DNA of 8,382 nucleotides from DATKEH01 sp035546355 (GCA_035546355.1 DATKEH010000426.1:1-8382), one strand, 5' to 3'; shown: positions 1 through 8,311, counted from the first letter of the stretch. Numbers and translations are program-made. Notes: a model not told the origin generated them from the sequence alone.

Positions 1-41
1 GGCTTGGTGGGCTGCATCTACGGCTCGGCAATCCCGTTGGT

Positions 42-47
42 TACAAT
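42..47 (+). promoter_or_regulatory. Possible -10 element for selA
   Basis: The hexamer TACAAT lies in a short AT-richer patch (37-48) that stands out in this GC-rich window and matches the sigma-70 -10 consensus at five of six positions. I see no good -35 hexamer at the usual spacing, and no TG extension. If it is used, transcription would start around 53-55, only about 5-7 bases before the selA ATG, giving a leaderless or near-leaderless message. That fits the absence of a Shine-Dalgarno sequence in front of selA. The call is tentative because one hexamer can arise by chance and the true promoter may lie upstream of the window. Confidence 0.3.
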
Positions 48-59
48 TCGCGGCAGCGC

Positions 60-1417
60 ATGGCCTCTCGACAACCCGCCGACCTGCGCCGCGAGCTGCC
101 CGCCGTCGATCGGGTGCTGGGCCTGCCGGAGGTGCGGGACCTCGTTCGATTATACGGGCGGGCGCTGGTGGCGGTCCAAGTGCGCGAGGAGCTGGCCGCG
201 TTGCGGCGCGCTCCCGACGAGGTGCCGGCGGCCCTGGAGGAGCTCCCGCGGCGGCTCGAGAGGCGGCTGGAGGCCGTGCTGGGCGGTCGCCTGGGGCGGG
301 TCCTCAACGCCACCGGGATCTTCCTCCACACCCACCTCGGGCGCGCTCCCCTGCCGCCGCAGGTCGCCGCGCAGCTGCCGCCGCTCGTCGACGCCTCCTG
401 CGACCTCGAGCTCGACCGCGCCAGCGGGCGGCGGGGTGAGCGCAACCGGCGGGCGGAGGCGCTGCTGCGTCAGCTGACCGGGGCGCCGGCGGCGCTGGTG
501 ACCAACAACAACGCCGCCGCGCTGCTGCTGGCGCTGGCGACGCTGGCCCAGGGGCGTGAGGTGGTGGTCTCGCGTGGCGAGTTGGTGGAGATCGGCGGCT
601 CGTTCCGCATCCCCGAGGTGCTGTCGGCGGCCGGCGCCAGGTTGGTCGAGGTGGGCACCACCAACCGCACGCGCCTGGCCGATTACGCGCGCGCCATCGG
701 CCCGCAGACGGCGCTGCTGCTCAAGGTCCACCCCAGCAACTACCGCATTCGCGGCTTCACCGCAGCGGTCGCTGCCGGCGAGCTGGTCGAGCTGGGGCGG
801 CGCCAGGGCCTGCCGGTGGTGGTCGACGAGGGGGCGGGGCTGCTGCGCCCCCGCCGCGAGCCGCAGCTGCGCGACCACCCCAGCCTCGCCGAGCTGGTGG
901 CGGCGGGGGTGGCGCTCGCCAGCGGCAGCGGCGACAAGGTGGCCGGGGGGCCTCAGGCGGGGCTGCTGGTGGGGGAGGCGGCGCTGGTGGCGCAGTGCCG
1001 GCGTCACCCACTCTATCGGGCGCTGCGACCGGGGCGGCTGACCTACGCCGCCCTCGAGGGGGTGCTGCTGCGGCACCTGCGGGAGGAGCCCTTGCCCATC
1101 GATCGGCTGTGGCCCGACCCCGTGGCCCACCGCCAGCGGGTGGCGGCGATGGCCCGCCGGCTGGACGGCGAGGTGGTGGCGGCCGAGGCCTTCCTCGGCG
1201 GCGGCGCGGCGCCCGATGCGCCGATCCCCGGGGAGGCGGTGGCGCTGCCCGATGCCGACGGCGAGCTGGCGCGACGGCTGCGCCTGGGAGAGCCCGCCGT
1301 GTTCGGCTACGTCGTCGAGGGGAGGCTGCTCCTCGATCTGCGTACCGTCGCCCCCGAAGACGACGCGGCGCTGGCGGCGGCGGTGGCGCGGGCCCGGCAG
1401 CCCTCTGGAGACGGGTG

Positions 1418-1418
<1 letters not shown>
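60..1418 (+). CDS. selA: L-seryl-tRNA(Sec) selenium transferase (selenocysteine synthase, SelA)
   Basis: This PLP-dependent fold-type I enzyme converts Ser-tRNA(Sec) to Sec-tRNA(Sec) in the cytoplasm using selenophosphate. The 452 residues match the usual family length (E. coli about 463). Visible hallmarks are an N-terminal tRNA-binding region (LPAVDRVL, 14-21), the NATGIFLHTHLGR block (83-95), the VTNNNAAALL cofactor loop (147-156), GTTNRT (about 198-203), KVHPSNYRIRGF (about 222-233), the acidic D256 and the PLP-lysine motif SGDKVAGGPQAG with K293. The sequence after D256 is EGAG rather than the more familiar LGSG. The ATG at 60 is chosen because the protein aligns with SelA N-termini from its first residues; no clear Shine-Dalgarno precedes it. 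The stop overlaps the start of the response regulator by one base (TGATG). SelB, SelD and tRNA(Sec) are not in the window. Confidence 0.97.
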
Positions 1419-2764
<1,346 letters not shown>

Positions 2765-2850
2765 GCGGCCGGAGGTCGGCCTGGCGACGGCTCTTCGGCT
2801 GCGCGGGGTGCGGATCGCGGCGCCGCCGGTGTGCCCGTTCGGTCCGACGA
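2765..2850. other. Convergent intergenic region without a clear terminator
   Basis: Eighty-six bases separate the response-regulator stop from the histidine-kinase stop on the opposite strand. I see a 5-bp stem with a 5-base loop (GGCCG/CGGCC, 2767-2781), a CGGCT direct repeat (2788-2792 and 2796-2800) and a 10-base perfect palindrome GCGGCGCCGC (2817-2826). None is followed by a T-run on either strand, so a standard intrinsic terminator is not evident. Termination may be Rho-dependent, or the two transcripts may overlap. Confidence 0.6.
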
Positions 2851-4563
2851 TCAGGCGGGCGGGGTGAGCGGGAAGACCATCCGCGCGCAGGTGCCACCCC
2901 CCTCGCGGTCCTCCAGGCGCAGGGTGCCGCCGTGCAGGGCGACGACGCGATGGGCGAGCGCCAGGCCCAGGCCGACGCCGTCGGATCGACCGGTGGCGAA
3001 CGGCCGGAACAGCCGCTCCCGCAGCGCCGCGGGGACGCCTGGGCCGCGGTCGCAGACGGTGATGGCGAAGCCCTCGTCGGTCCACGCGGCATGCACCTCC
3101 ACCGGCCCGGCGGCCCCCGCCCGCGCCTGCGCCTCGGCGGCGTTGCGCACCAGGTTGCGCAGGGCCTGAGCGAGGAGCTGCGCGTCGCCCGGCAGGATCG
3201 CGGGGTGGGTGCGCTCGGCGGCGACCTCCACCTCGCCGGCTGCCGGGTCGCTGGCCGCCCGCCGCGCCAGCGCCACCAGGTCGACGGGCTCGACCCGCGC
3301 CGTCTCCGGCCGGGCGAAGGTGAGGAAGTCCCCGACCACCCGCTCGAGGTGCCGCGTCTCCCGTCGCAGCTCCTGCAGGTAGTCCTCCACCGCGCCCTCG
3401 CGCTCGAGCAGGGTCAGGTAGCCGGCGACGGTGGCCAGCCCGTTGCGCAGCTCGTGGGCGACGCCGGCCGCCAGCTCGCCCAGCTGCGACAGGCTCTCGG
3501 CCAGCCGCAGCTCCTGGGCCAGCCGATGCGACTCGGTGATGTCGGAGAACAGCACCAGGAAGCCGAGCACGCCGCCGTCGGCGCGGCGCAGCGGCGTCAG
3601 GTTCAGCCCCAGCGTCCGCCGCCCCTCGCTGGTGTCGAGGACGCACTCCTGGCGCTGCAGGGCCCGGGCGTCGGCCACCGCCGTGCGCAGCAGCACGAGG
3701 AGGTCGGGGTAGGGGGCCAGGAAGGAGTCGATGGGGATCCGCGGCGGAGGGGGCGGCGCGGCGAGCAGACTGAGGCCGGCGGGGTTGACCGCCAACACAC
3801 CCCCTTCGCGATCGAGCAGCAGCAGGCCGCTGTCGAGGCTCGGCCCCAGCGTGCGCTCGAGCACCCGCAGCTCCTCGCGGTCGCCGCCGGCCGCGGTGAC
3901 GGCCCGCTCCACGGTCTGCAGCAGGAACTCCGCTTCCTCGTCCAGCGACGGCGCCTCGCCGCCCCGCAGCTGGCGCACCCGTGCGAGCAGGGTCTCGTAC
4001 GGGCTCAACAGCTGGCGCAGGAAGAGCAACAGCCACACCGCCACCGCCAGATCGGCGCCGACCACCACCCAGCTCAGCAGCCTCATCCCCTGGCGCTGGG
4101 CGGCCAGCGAAGCGGCGGGAAGGTCGACGCGCAGCACCGCGCTGCGGCCGTCGCGGGTCAGCGGCACGAAGGCGGCCACCGCCGCCGGCATCTCCCCCCC
4201 CGGCCCGACGACCACCTCCTGCTGCAGGGGCCGATCGCCGAGAGGCGCGGTGATCCCGGCCGGCAGCGGCTCCCCCACCAGCGCCAGCAGGTTCCCCTCG
4301 CCATCCCCCAGGGCGACGCGCGAGGCTCCGGGGGCGAGCTGGCGCAGCCGGCCGCGATCGACCGGCCCCTGCCCGAGCTCCTGCGCCGCCTGGCGGGCCA
4401 CCGCCAGCGCCTCCCGCCGGCGTTCGTCGAGCAGATGGTCCAGGGCGTTGCGATAGGCGAGCAGGGTGACGATCGACAGCACCACCAGCAACAGCAGCGC
4501 CACCGGCAGCGCCACCCAGGTGTCGCGCAGACCCAGGCGGCGAGGAGCAGCGGTGGCGGTCAC
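2851..4563 (-). CDS. Membrane-bound PAS sensor histidine kinase
   Basis: This is a 570-residue inner-membrane two-component kinase. It has TM1 (about 16-37), a roughly 120-residue extracytoplasmic region with no motif I recognise, TM2 (about 162-182), a linker, a PAS domain (about 240-350), a HisKA dimerisation helix with phospho-accepting H370 (GVAHELRNGLA) and a HATPase domain with N-box N474 (NLVRNAAEA), G1 box D505 (DRGPGVP), F-box (LFRPFATG) and G2 box (GVGLGLA, near 528). The H-box carries Gly where the common HEIRNPL form has Pro. Five consecutive prolines (270-274) lie in the PAS domain. The GTG start at 4563 is chosen because it overlaps the prepilin peptidase stop (GTGA) and places TM1 near the N-terminus; no Shine-Dalgarno is visible, so translation is probably coupled. 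It is the last gene of the pilin operon and the likely partner of the convergent sigma-54 regulator. PilS proteins typically have six TM segments; this one has two, as in AtoS/ZraS-type kinases. Confidence 0.92.
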   Translation of the reverse strand: MTATAAPRRLGLRDTWVALPVALLLLVVLSIVTLLAYRNALDHLLDERRREALAVARQAAQELGQGPVDRGRLRQLAPGASRVALGDGEGNLLALVGEPLPAGITAPLGDRPLQQEVVVGPGGEMPAAVAAFVPLTRDGRSAVLRVDLPAASLAAQRQGMRLLSWVVVGADLAVAVWLLLFLRQLLSPYETLLARVRQLRGGEAPSLDEEAEFLLQTVERAVTAAGGDREELRVLERTLGPSLDSGLLLLDREGGVLAVNPAGLSLLAAPPPPPRIPIDSFLAPYPDLLVLLRTAVADARALQRQECVLDTSEGRRTLGLNLTPLRRADGGVLGFLVLFSDITESHRLAQELRLAESLSQLGELAAGVAHELRNGLATVAGYLTLLEREGAVEDYLQELRRETRHLERVVGDFLTFARPETARVEPVDLVALARRAASDPAAGEVEVAAERTHPAILPGDAQLLAQALRNLVRNAAEAQARAGAAGPVEVHAAWTDEGFAITVCDRGPGVPAALRERLFRPFATGRSDGVGLGLALAHRVVALHGGTLRLEDREGGGTCARMVFPLTPPA

Positions 4564-5333
4564 AGCAGTCGGCCGTAGGCGTCGGCCAGCGGCTCGCCGA
4601 CGAAGAGGGCCGCCAGGGCAGCGAGCGCCAGGAAGACGCCGAAGGGGAGGCGGGCCTTCATCCCCAGCCGGCCGGAGGCGACTCCGGCGAGCCCCACCAG
4701 CGAGCCGGCCGCCGATCCCAGCAGCAGCGTCACCAGCACCCCCTTCCAACCGAGGAAGGCCCCCACCATGGCGAGCATCTTCGCATCCCCCAGCCCCATC
4801 CCCTCCTCGTGCCGCAGCAGCACCCACAGCTCGGCCACCAGCCACAGCCCGCCACCCCCCAGCAGCGCGCCCAGGGCGGCGCTGCCGAAGTCGATCCAGG
4901 GGGCGAACCAGGCGATCGCCAGGCCGGCTGCGAGCCCGGGAAGGGTGATCCCGTCGGGCAGCAGGTAGTGCTCGAGGTCGATCCCCGCCAGGGCGATGAG
5001 CAGGCAGCCGAAGGCGGCCGCCACCAGCGCCCGCGGGGTGGGGCCGAAGCGCATCAGGCAACCGACGAAGAGCGCGGCGGTGGCGGCTTCGACCAGCGGG
5101 TAGCGCCAGGGTATCGGGGCGCGGCAGTGGCGGCACCGCCCGCGCAGCAGCAGGAAGCTGATCAGCGGCACGTTGTCCCAGGGGTGGATGGGCGCGCCGC
5201 AGTGGGGGCAGCGCGAGCGCGGCAGGACCGTCGAGATGCGGCGCGGCAGGCGATGGATGACGACGTTCAAGTAGCTGCCCGCCACCAGCCCGGCGGCGGC
5301 CACCCAGAGATCGAGGAGCCAGGCGAGGTTCAT
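4560..5333 (-). CDS. pilD: Prepilin peptidase / N-methyltransferase (A24 family, PilD/GspO type)
   Basis: This 257-residue polytopic inner-membrane aspartic protease cleaves the leader peptide of type IV prepilins and pseudopilins and methylates the new N-terminus. The bifunctional form is indicated by the N-terminal domain with two zinc-binding CxxC pairs, C42/C45 (CPHC) and C67/C70 (CRHC), flanking WDNVPLISFLLLRG. The catalytic aspartates are D119 (ALAGIDLEHYLLPD) and D183 in the GxGD motif (GLGDAKML). Hydrophobic segments fill the remainder. Length is slightly short for the bifunctional family but no domain is missing. The ATG at 5333 overlaps the stop of the upstream membrane-protein gene (ATGA), and its own stop overlaps the kinase start (GTGA). 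No Shine-Dalgarno precedes it, which suggests translational coupling. Its obvious substrate is the pilin encoded two genes upstream in the same operon. Confidence 0.96.
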   Translation of the reverse strand: MNLAWLLDLWVAAAGLVAGSYLNVVIHRLPRRISTVLPRSRCPHCGAPIHPWDNVPLISFLLLRGRCRHCRAPIPWRYPLVEAATAALFVGCLMRFGPTPRALVAAAFGCLLIALAGIDLEHYLLPDGITLPGLAAGLAIAWFAPWIDFGSAALGALLGGGGLWLVAELWVLLRHEEGMGLGDAKMLAMVGAFLGWKGVLVTLLLGSAAGSLVGLAGVASGRLGMKARLPFGVFLALAALAALFVGEPLADAYGRLL

Positions 5334-7621
5334 GAGGAGGCCCGGCGACGGCGCAGCACGAGCAGGAGGAGGAGCAGGGCTGTAGCGCTGAGGGCAGCGC
5401 CGATCCGCACCCAGGGGTCGCGGTAGAGGAGGGTGACGACGCGCTCGCCGGGCGGCACCACCAGGCCGATCTGGCCGAGGGTGGTGGGGCACAGCGGTAC
5501 TGCGGTGCCGTCCTCCAGGGTGGCCGTCCATCGGCGGTCGAAGGTCACCGCGGCCACCAGGAAGGCGGGGCCGGCGGCGCGGTAGCGCAGGTGGATCCGC
5601 TTGCCGCGCTCGGCGACCTCGACGAGAGCGGCCGGCCCCGGCAGCGCGACGCGGCTCGCCGGCGCCCCGGGTGCGATGCAGGCGTCGGCGTCGGCGACGC
5701 GGTTGCCGGCCGCCGCCAGCCAGCCGCGCGCCGCCCGCCGGCCCGCCACCTCGCCGGTCACCGCCACGAAGCGGTAGCGGGGCAGCACCTCCGGGTTGGG
5801 CACCGCGCGCGCCGGACCCGGCGGCGTCTCCCCCCGTCGCAGCGCGGCCAGCAGCTCCTCGGGCGAGGTGCGCAGCACCAGGGTGGATACGTTCCACGCC
5901 CCGAGCAGCGGCATCAGCTCCTGCGGGCGCGGCCAGGCCCTCCGCAGCGAGCCCAGGGACCAGCGCCCCCAATCGGTGAGCATCAGGTCGTAGTCCTCCT
6001 GCGGCCCGTAGGCGAGGCCGAACAGGATCCCCGCCCAGGGGTCGAGGCGGCGGACGCGCGTCCACAGCTGGCTCAGCCCCGGGGGCCCCTGGCGCAGGGC
6101 GATCTCCGGCCGGTCGTCCAGCCGGGCGCTGCTGAAGACCCGCCCGGCGCCGGCGGCGGCCTCCAGCGCCAGCGGCGGCGGGGCGAGGATCTCCCCGCGG
6201 GGCAGGGTGGGGTTGAGGCGGTGCCCGTAGTAGGCGAGGTCGAGCAGCAGCAGCAGCAGGGCGGCGCCGGAGAGGAGCCGCTCCGGGATGCGCCGTCGGC
6301 GCAGCAGGGCCAGCAGCAAGACCACCCCAGCGGCCAGCGCCAGGGCGACGGCGGCCTCCTGGCGCAGGTACTCGATGCCGCGCGCCACCGTCGCCGGTGA
6401 CGGGGGCAGCCCGCTGTGCTGGCGGACGAACTCCTCCCCCGCCTCCGGTCGCCAGAGCAACGTCGCCAGGGCCGCCGCCGGCGGCACGGCGGCGGCCAGG
6501 GCGAGGGCGATCGGCAGCGAGGTGCGTTCCACCTCGCCGCGCCGGCGGGCGGCGAGCAGCGCCTGCCATCCCAGGGCGCCGGCCAGCGGCACCACCGCCG
6601 CGGTGAGCACCAGGAACTTCTCCGGGTAGCGGATCATCGCCAGCAGTGGCAGGTGCTCGCGCAGCAGCTCGTACAGCGGGGTGTGGCGTCCGAAGCCGAG
6701 CAGGGCGCCGGCCGCGGCCGCCAGCAGCAGGCCCCTGCGCAGCGGCACCTGCCAGGCGAGCAGGGCGGCCAGCGCCAGCACGGCGCTCAGCAGCCCGCTG
6801 TGCAGGGAGACCACGTAGGGGAAGTCCCGGTCGTGGATCCCCCAGCCGAAGTAGAGCCCCTCCTCGTCGCGCGTCGGGTCCCCCCACAGCCGTGGATACA
6901 CCAGCTCGAGCAGGCGCGCCGGGCGCGCGGACCAGGTGGTGGCGGTGTCGACCGCCAGCCCGCCGGCTCGCGGCGAGCCCTGGAGGTGGGCGACGGTCGG
7001 CAGCAGCTGGGCGGCGGCCAGCAGCGCCGCCAGCACCGCGGCGCCGGCCAGCGGGGGCAGGCTGCGGCGCCACAGCCGCGGGCGGGTCGACGCCACCGCC
7101 GCCAGGGCGAGGCCGGACAGCAGCACCGCCACCGGCTCGCCGGCGAGCAGCTGCATCGCCAGCACCGCCGCGGTGGCGGCAACGGCGGTCAGGGAGGCGC
7201 CCCGGGGGCGCTCCTCGGGGTCGAGCAGCGGCAGGGCGGCGACGACGACCCAGGGCAGCCAGGCGGTGCCGCAGAGGAGGTTGAAGGTGCTGGTCAACGA
7301 CAGGAAGAAGCCGCCGGCGGCGAAGCCGCTGGCGCCCAGGCCCGCCGCCGCCGGCTCGGCGCCGAGGCGCCGCAGCAGTCGCCAGGCGCCGGCGTAGGCG
7401 AGGAGGGCATGGGCCAGGGCCAGCAGGCCGAGGGCCTGCGGCGGCGGCAGCGGCAGCGCCAGCCAGGTGGGGGGGTAGAAGGCGGCGTAGTTGGGGTTGC
7501 CGAGGATCGGCTGCCCGCCGTGCAGCCAGGGGTTCCACTCCGGCAGGCCATCGGCGAGGAGGGCGCGGAAGGCGGTCCGCAGCGGCAGGTGGAAGGTGAG
7601 CACGTCGCGCACCACCAGCAC
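5330..7621 (-). CDS. YfhO-family polytopic membrane protein (putative GT-C-like glycosyltransferase)
   Basis: This large multi-spanning protein has at least 763 residues from the first conventional start (GTG at 7621). It resembles YfhO-type proteins: a loop with D6 and the family block WNPWLHGGQP..NPNYAAFYPP (29-51) just after the first membrane segment, many Leu/Ala-rich helices, the IRYPEKFLVL-like stretch in the middle, a C-terminal beta-rich region (RRWTATLEDG, VPPGERVVTLLYRDP) and a final TM segment followed by RRRR. In Bacillus, YfhO is implicated in glycosylating lipoteichoic acid; the role in Gram-negative-type bacteria is unknown. The GTG start lacks a Shine-Dalgarno and would omit the expected first TM. 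The frame stays open upstream and encodes that segment, so I think translation really starts at 7729 with ATC (799 residues; see the entry at 7727-7741). The gene sits between the pilin and prepilin peptidase genes, so modification of pilin or of a surface glycan is possible but unproven. Confidence 0.85.
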   Translation of the reverse strand: MLVVRDVLTFHLPLRTAFRALLADGLPEWNPWLHGGQPILGNPNYAAFYPPTWLALPLPPPQALGLLALAHALLAYAGAWRLLRRLGAEPAAAGLGASGFAAGGFFLSLTSTFNLLCGTAWLPWVVVAALPLLDPEERPRGASLTAVAATAAVLAMQLLAGEPVAVLLSGLALAAVASTRPRLWRRSLPPLAGAAVLAALLAAAQLLPTVAHLQGSPRAGGLAVDTATTWSARPARLLELVYPRLWGDPTRDEEGLYFGWGIHDRDFPYVVSLHSGLLSAVLALAALLAWQVPLRRGLLLAAAAGALLGFGRHTPLYELLREHLPLLAMIRYPEKFLVLTAAVVPLAGALGWQALLAARRRGEVERTSLPIALALAAAVPPAAALATLLWRPEAGEEFVRQHSGLPPSPATVARGIEYLRQEAAVALALAAGVVLLLALLRRRRIPERLLSGAALLLLLLDLAYYGHRLNPTLPRGEILAPPPLALEAAAGAGRVFSSARLDDRPEIALRQGPPGLSQLWTRVRRLDPWAGILFGLAYGPQEDYDLMLTDWGRWSLGSLRRAWPRPQELMPLLGAWNVSTLVLRTSPEELLAALRRGETPPGPARAVPNPEVLPRYRFVAVTGEVAGRRAARGWLAAAGNRVADADACIAPGAPASRVALPGPAALVEVAERGKRIHLRYRAAGPAFLVAAVTFDRRWTATLEDGTAVPLCPTTLGQIGLVVPPGERVVTLLYRDPWVRIGAALSATALLLLLLVLRRRRASS

Positions 7622-7726
7622 GGCGCCCGGGGCCAGCAGCGGGGCCAGCAGGGCGCCGAGGAGCGTCAGCCCGGGGAGCGCGGCGAGGAGGCCACCGTGG
7701 CGTCGAAACTGGGTGACGGCGCGGGC

Positions 7727-7741
7727 GATGGCGAAGCCTCC
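7727..7741 (-). promoter_or_regulatory. Shine-Dalgarno and probable non-standard ATC start for the YfhO-like gene
   Basis: On the minus strand a perfect GGAGG (7741-7737) is followed after 7 bases by an ATC codon (7729-7727) in the frame of the YfhO-like gene. Between the in-frame stop at 7760-7762 and the GTG at 7621 there is no ATG, GTG or TTG. The 36 codons after ATC encode a short basic stretch (RAVTQFRRH) and then a hydrophobic segment (LLAALPGLTLLGALLAPLL), which is the first membrane helix expected of this family. An ATC start, or a base change from ATG, explains all of this; use of the downstream GTG explains neither the ribosome site nor the conserved-looking helix. Confidence 0.6.
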
Positions 7742-7766
7742 GGCGGGGCCGCCAGAGTATCACGGT

Positions 7767-7782
7767 AGCGGCGGCCGCCGCT
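7767..7782 (-). repeat. 16-bp perfect palindrome at the pilin stop codon
   Basis: AGCGGCGGCCGCCGCT is its own reverse complement, and its edge overlaps the pilin TGA (7782-7784). In RNA it could fold as a 6-bp GC-rich stem with a GGCC loop, extended by outer CAC/GTG pairs (7761-7763 with 7786-7788) across a small internal loop. No T-run follows, so it is not a canonical terminator. It could act as a 3'-end stabiliser or partial attenuator that keeps pilin expression above that of the downstream genes. The GC-rich background makes chance palindromes more likely. Confidence 0.5.
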
Positions 7783-8300
7783 CAGGTGCTCTTCTGCGGC
7801 CAGCGGACGAAGAAGCCGTCGGTCCAGACGATGTCCTGCTCGTATTCGGTGGGATCGAACGGGCCCGCGGTGTAGGTGTCGCCCGAAAAAGTGCCGTCCG
7901 CGCTGGCGCTGCGGATGGCCATCACCTTCGACCCCGACGGCTTCTCGACGTTGAGCCGGAAGTCGTAGTCCAGCTTCCAGCCGTCCCACGGCGGGATCTC
8001 CTGGATGTACTGCGGCACCAGCAGCGCGGCGAGGGAGGCGTCGCCGATCGGCGAGTAGTTGCTCATGGTGACGAGGGTGCTGGCGGCGCCGGCGGCGGCG
8101 GCGGCGGCCTCGTCGGTGAGCCAGCCCATCATCGCGCCGCCGATCAGCCGCATGTCGGCGACGGTGCGCTTCTGCTTCGCCTTCTGCAGGGCGTCCAGCA
8201 GGTTGGGGATCAGCATCGCCGCCAGCAGGCCGATGATGGCCACCACGATCAGCAGCTCGATCAGCGTGAAGCCGGCGCTCCGGGACCTGGCGATTCGCAT
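7782..8300 (-). CDS. Type IV pilin-like / GspG-like pseudopilin
   Basis: This 172-residue secreted filament subunit has a class III leader: a 10-residue basic peptide ending in G10, then F11-TLIE with E15 (Glu at mature position 5). A hydrophobic helix (LLIVVAIIGLLAAMLIPNLL) follows. Cleavage at G10|F11 by the prepilin peptidase in the same operon is expected. The C-terminal part resembles GspG-type pseudopilins: PPWDGWKLDYDF (103-114), IRSASADG (129-136) and the ending DIVWTDGFFVRWP. An alanine run (65-70) follows the long helix. There are no cysteines, so the disulfide loop of many type IVa pilins is absent. The protein ends in Ser-Thr. The ATG at 8300 has a strong Shine-Dalgarno (GGAGGG, 8311-8306) five bases upstream. 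A sigma-54 promoter lies further upstream, and the gene heads the operon. Whether it serves a pilus, a type II secretion system or another filament cannot be decided here. Confidence 0.93.
   Translation of the reverse strand: MRIARSRSAGFTLIELLIVVAIIGLLAAMLIPNLLDALQKAKQKRTVADMRLIGGAMMGWLTDEAAAAAAGAASTLVTMSNYSPIGDASLAALLVPQYIQEIPPWDGWKLDYDFRLNVEKPSGSKVMAIRSASADGTFSGDTYTAGPFDPTEYEQDIVWTDGFFVRWPQKST
8091..8108 (-). repeat. GGC trinucleotide tract in the pilin gene
   Basis: Six perfect GGC units (GCC on the coding strand) lie inside the pilin and encode the alanine run at residues 65-70. Similar GC triplets flank it. Gain or loss of units by slippage would change the number of alanines without shifting the frame. 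Confidence 0.7.
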
Positions 8301-8305
8301 GGGAA

Positions 8306-8311
8306 CCCTCC
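8306..8311 (-). promoter_or_regulatory. Ribosome binding site of the pilin gene
   Basis: GGAGGG on the minus strand lies five bases before the ATG at 8300. It is the strongest Shine-Dalgarno of a conventional start in the window and fits a highly expressed filament subunit. The downstream peptidase and kinase genes lack such a site and rely on overlap with the preceding gene. Confidence 0.8.

Noticed and set aside
1..59. End of a tRNA or of an upstream gene
   Set aside because: The segment TTGGTTACAATTC superficially recalls a T-arm, but there is no matching stem, no acceptor end and no CCA, and too little sequence remains to judge an upstream coding region.
150..1130. Long minus-strand open frame opposite selA
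   Set aside because: It lies entirely opposite a clear selA. The translation is Gln/Arg/Pro-rich with no recognisable domain, as expected for the antisense frame of a GC-rich gene.
2767..2826. Intrinsic terminators between the convergent genes
   Set aside because: Short GC stems exist but none is followed by a T-run on either strand, and such stems are common by chance at this GC content.
4560..7763. One giant protein made of the YfhO-frame shadow fused to the prepilin peptidase
   Set aside because: Upstream of 5333 this frame is Arg/Pro-rich shadow of the YfhO-like gene. The peptidase starts at its own ATG with a 4-base overlap and has the normal family length.
6416..7768. 450-codon plus-strand open frame opposite the YfhO-like gene
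   Set aside because: Low-complexity Gln/Gly/Arg composition and complete overlap with a recognisable membrane protein on the other strand.
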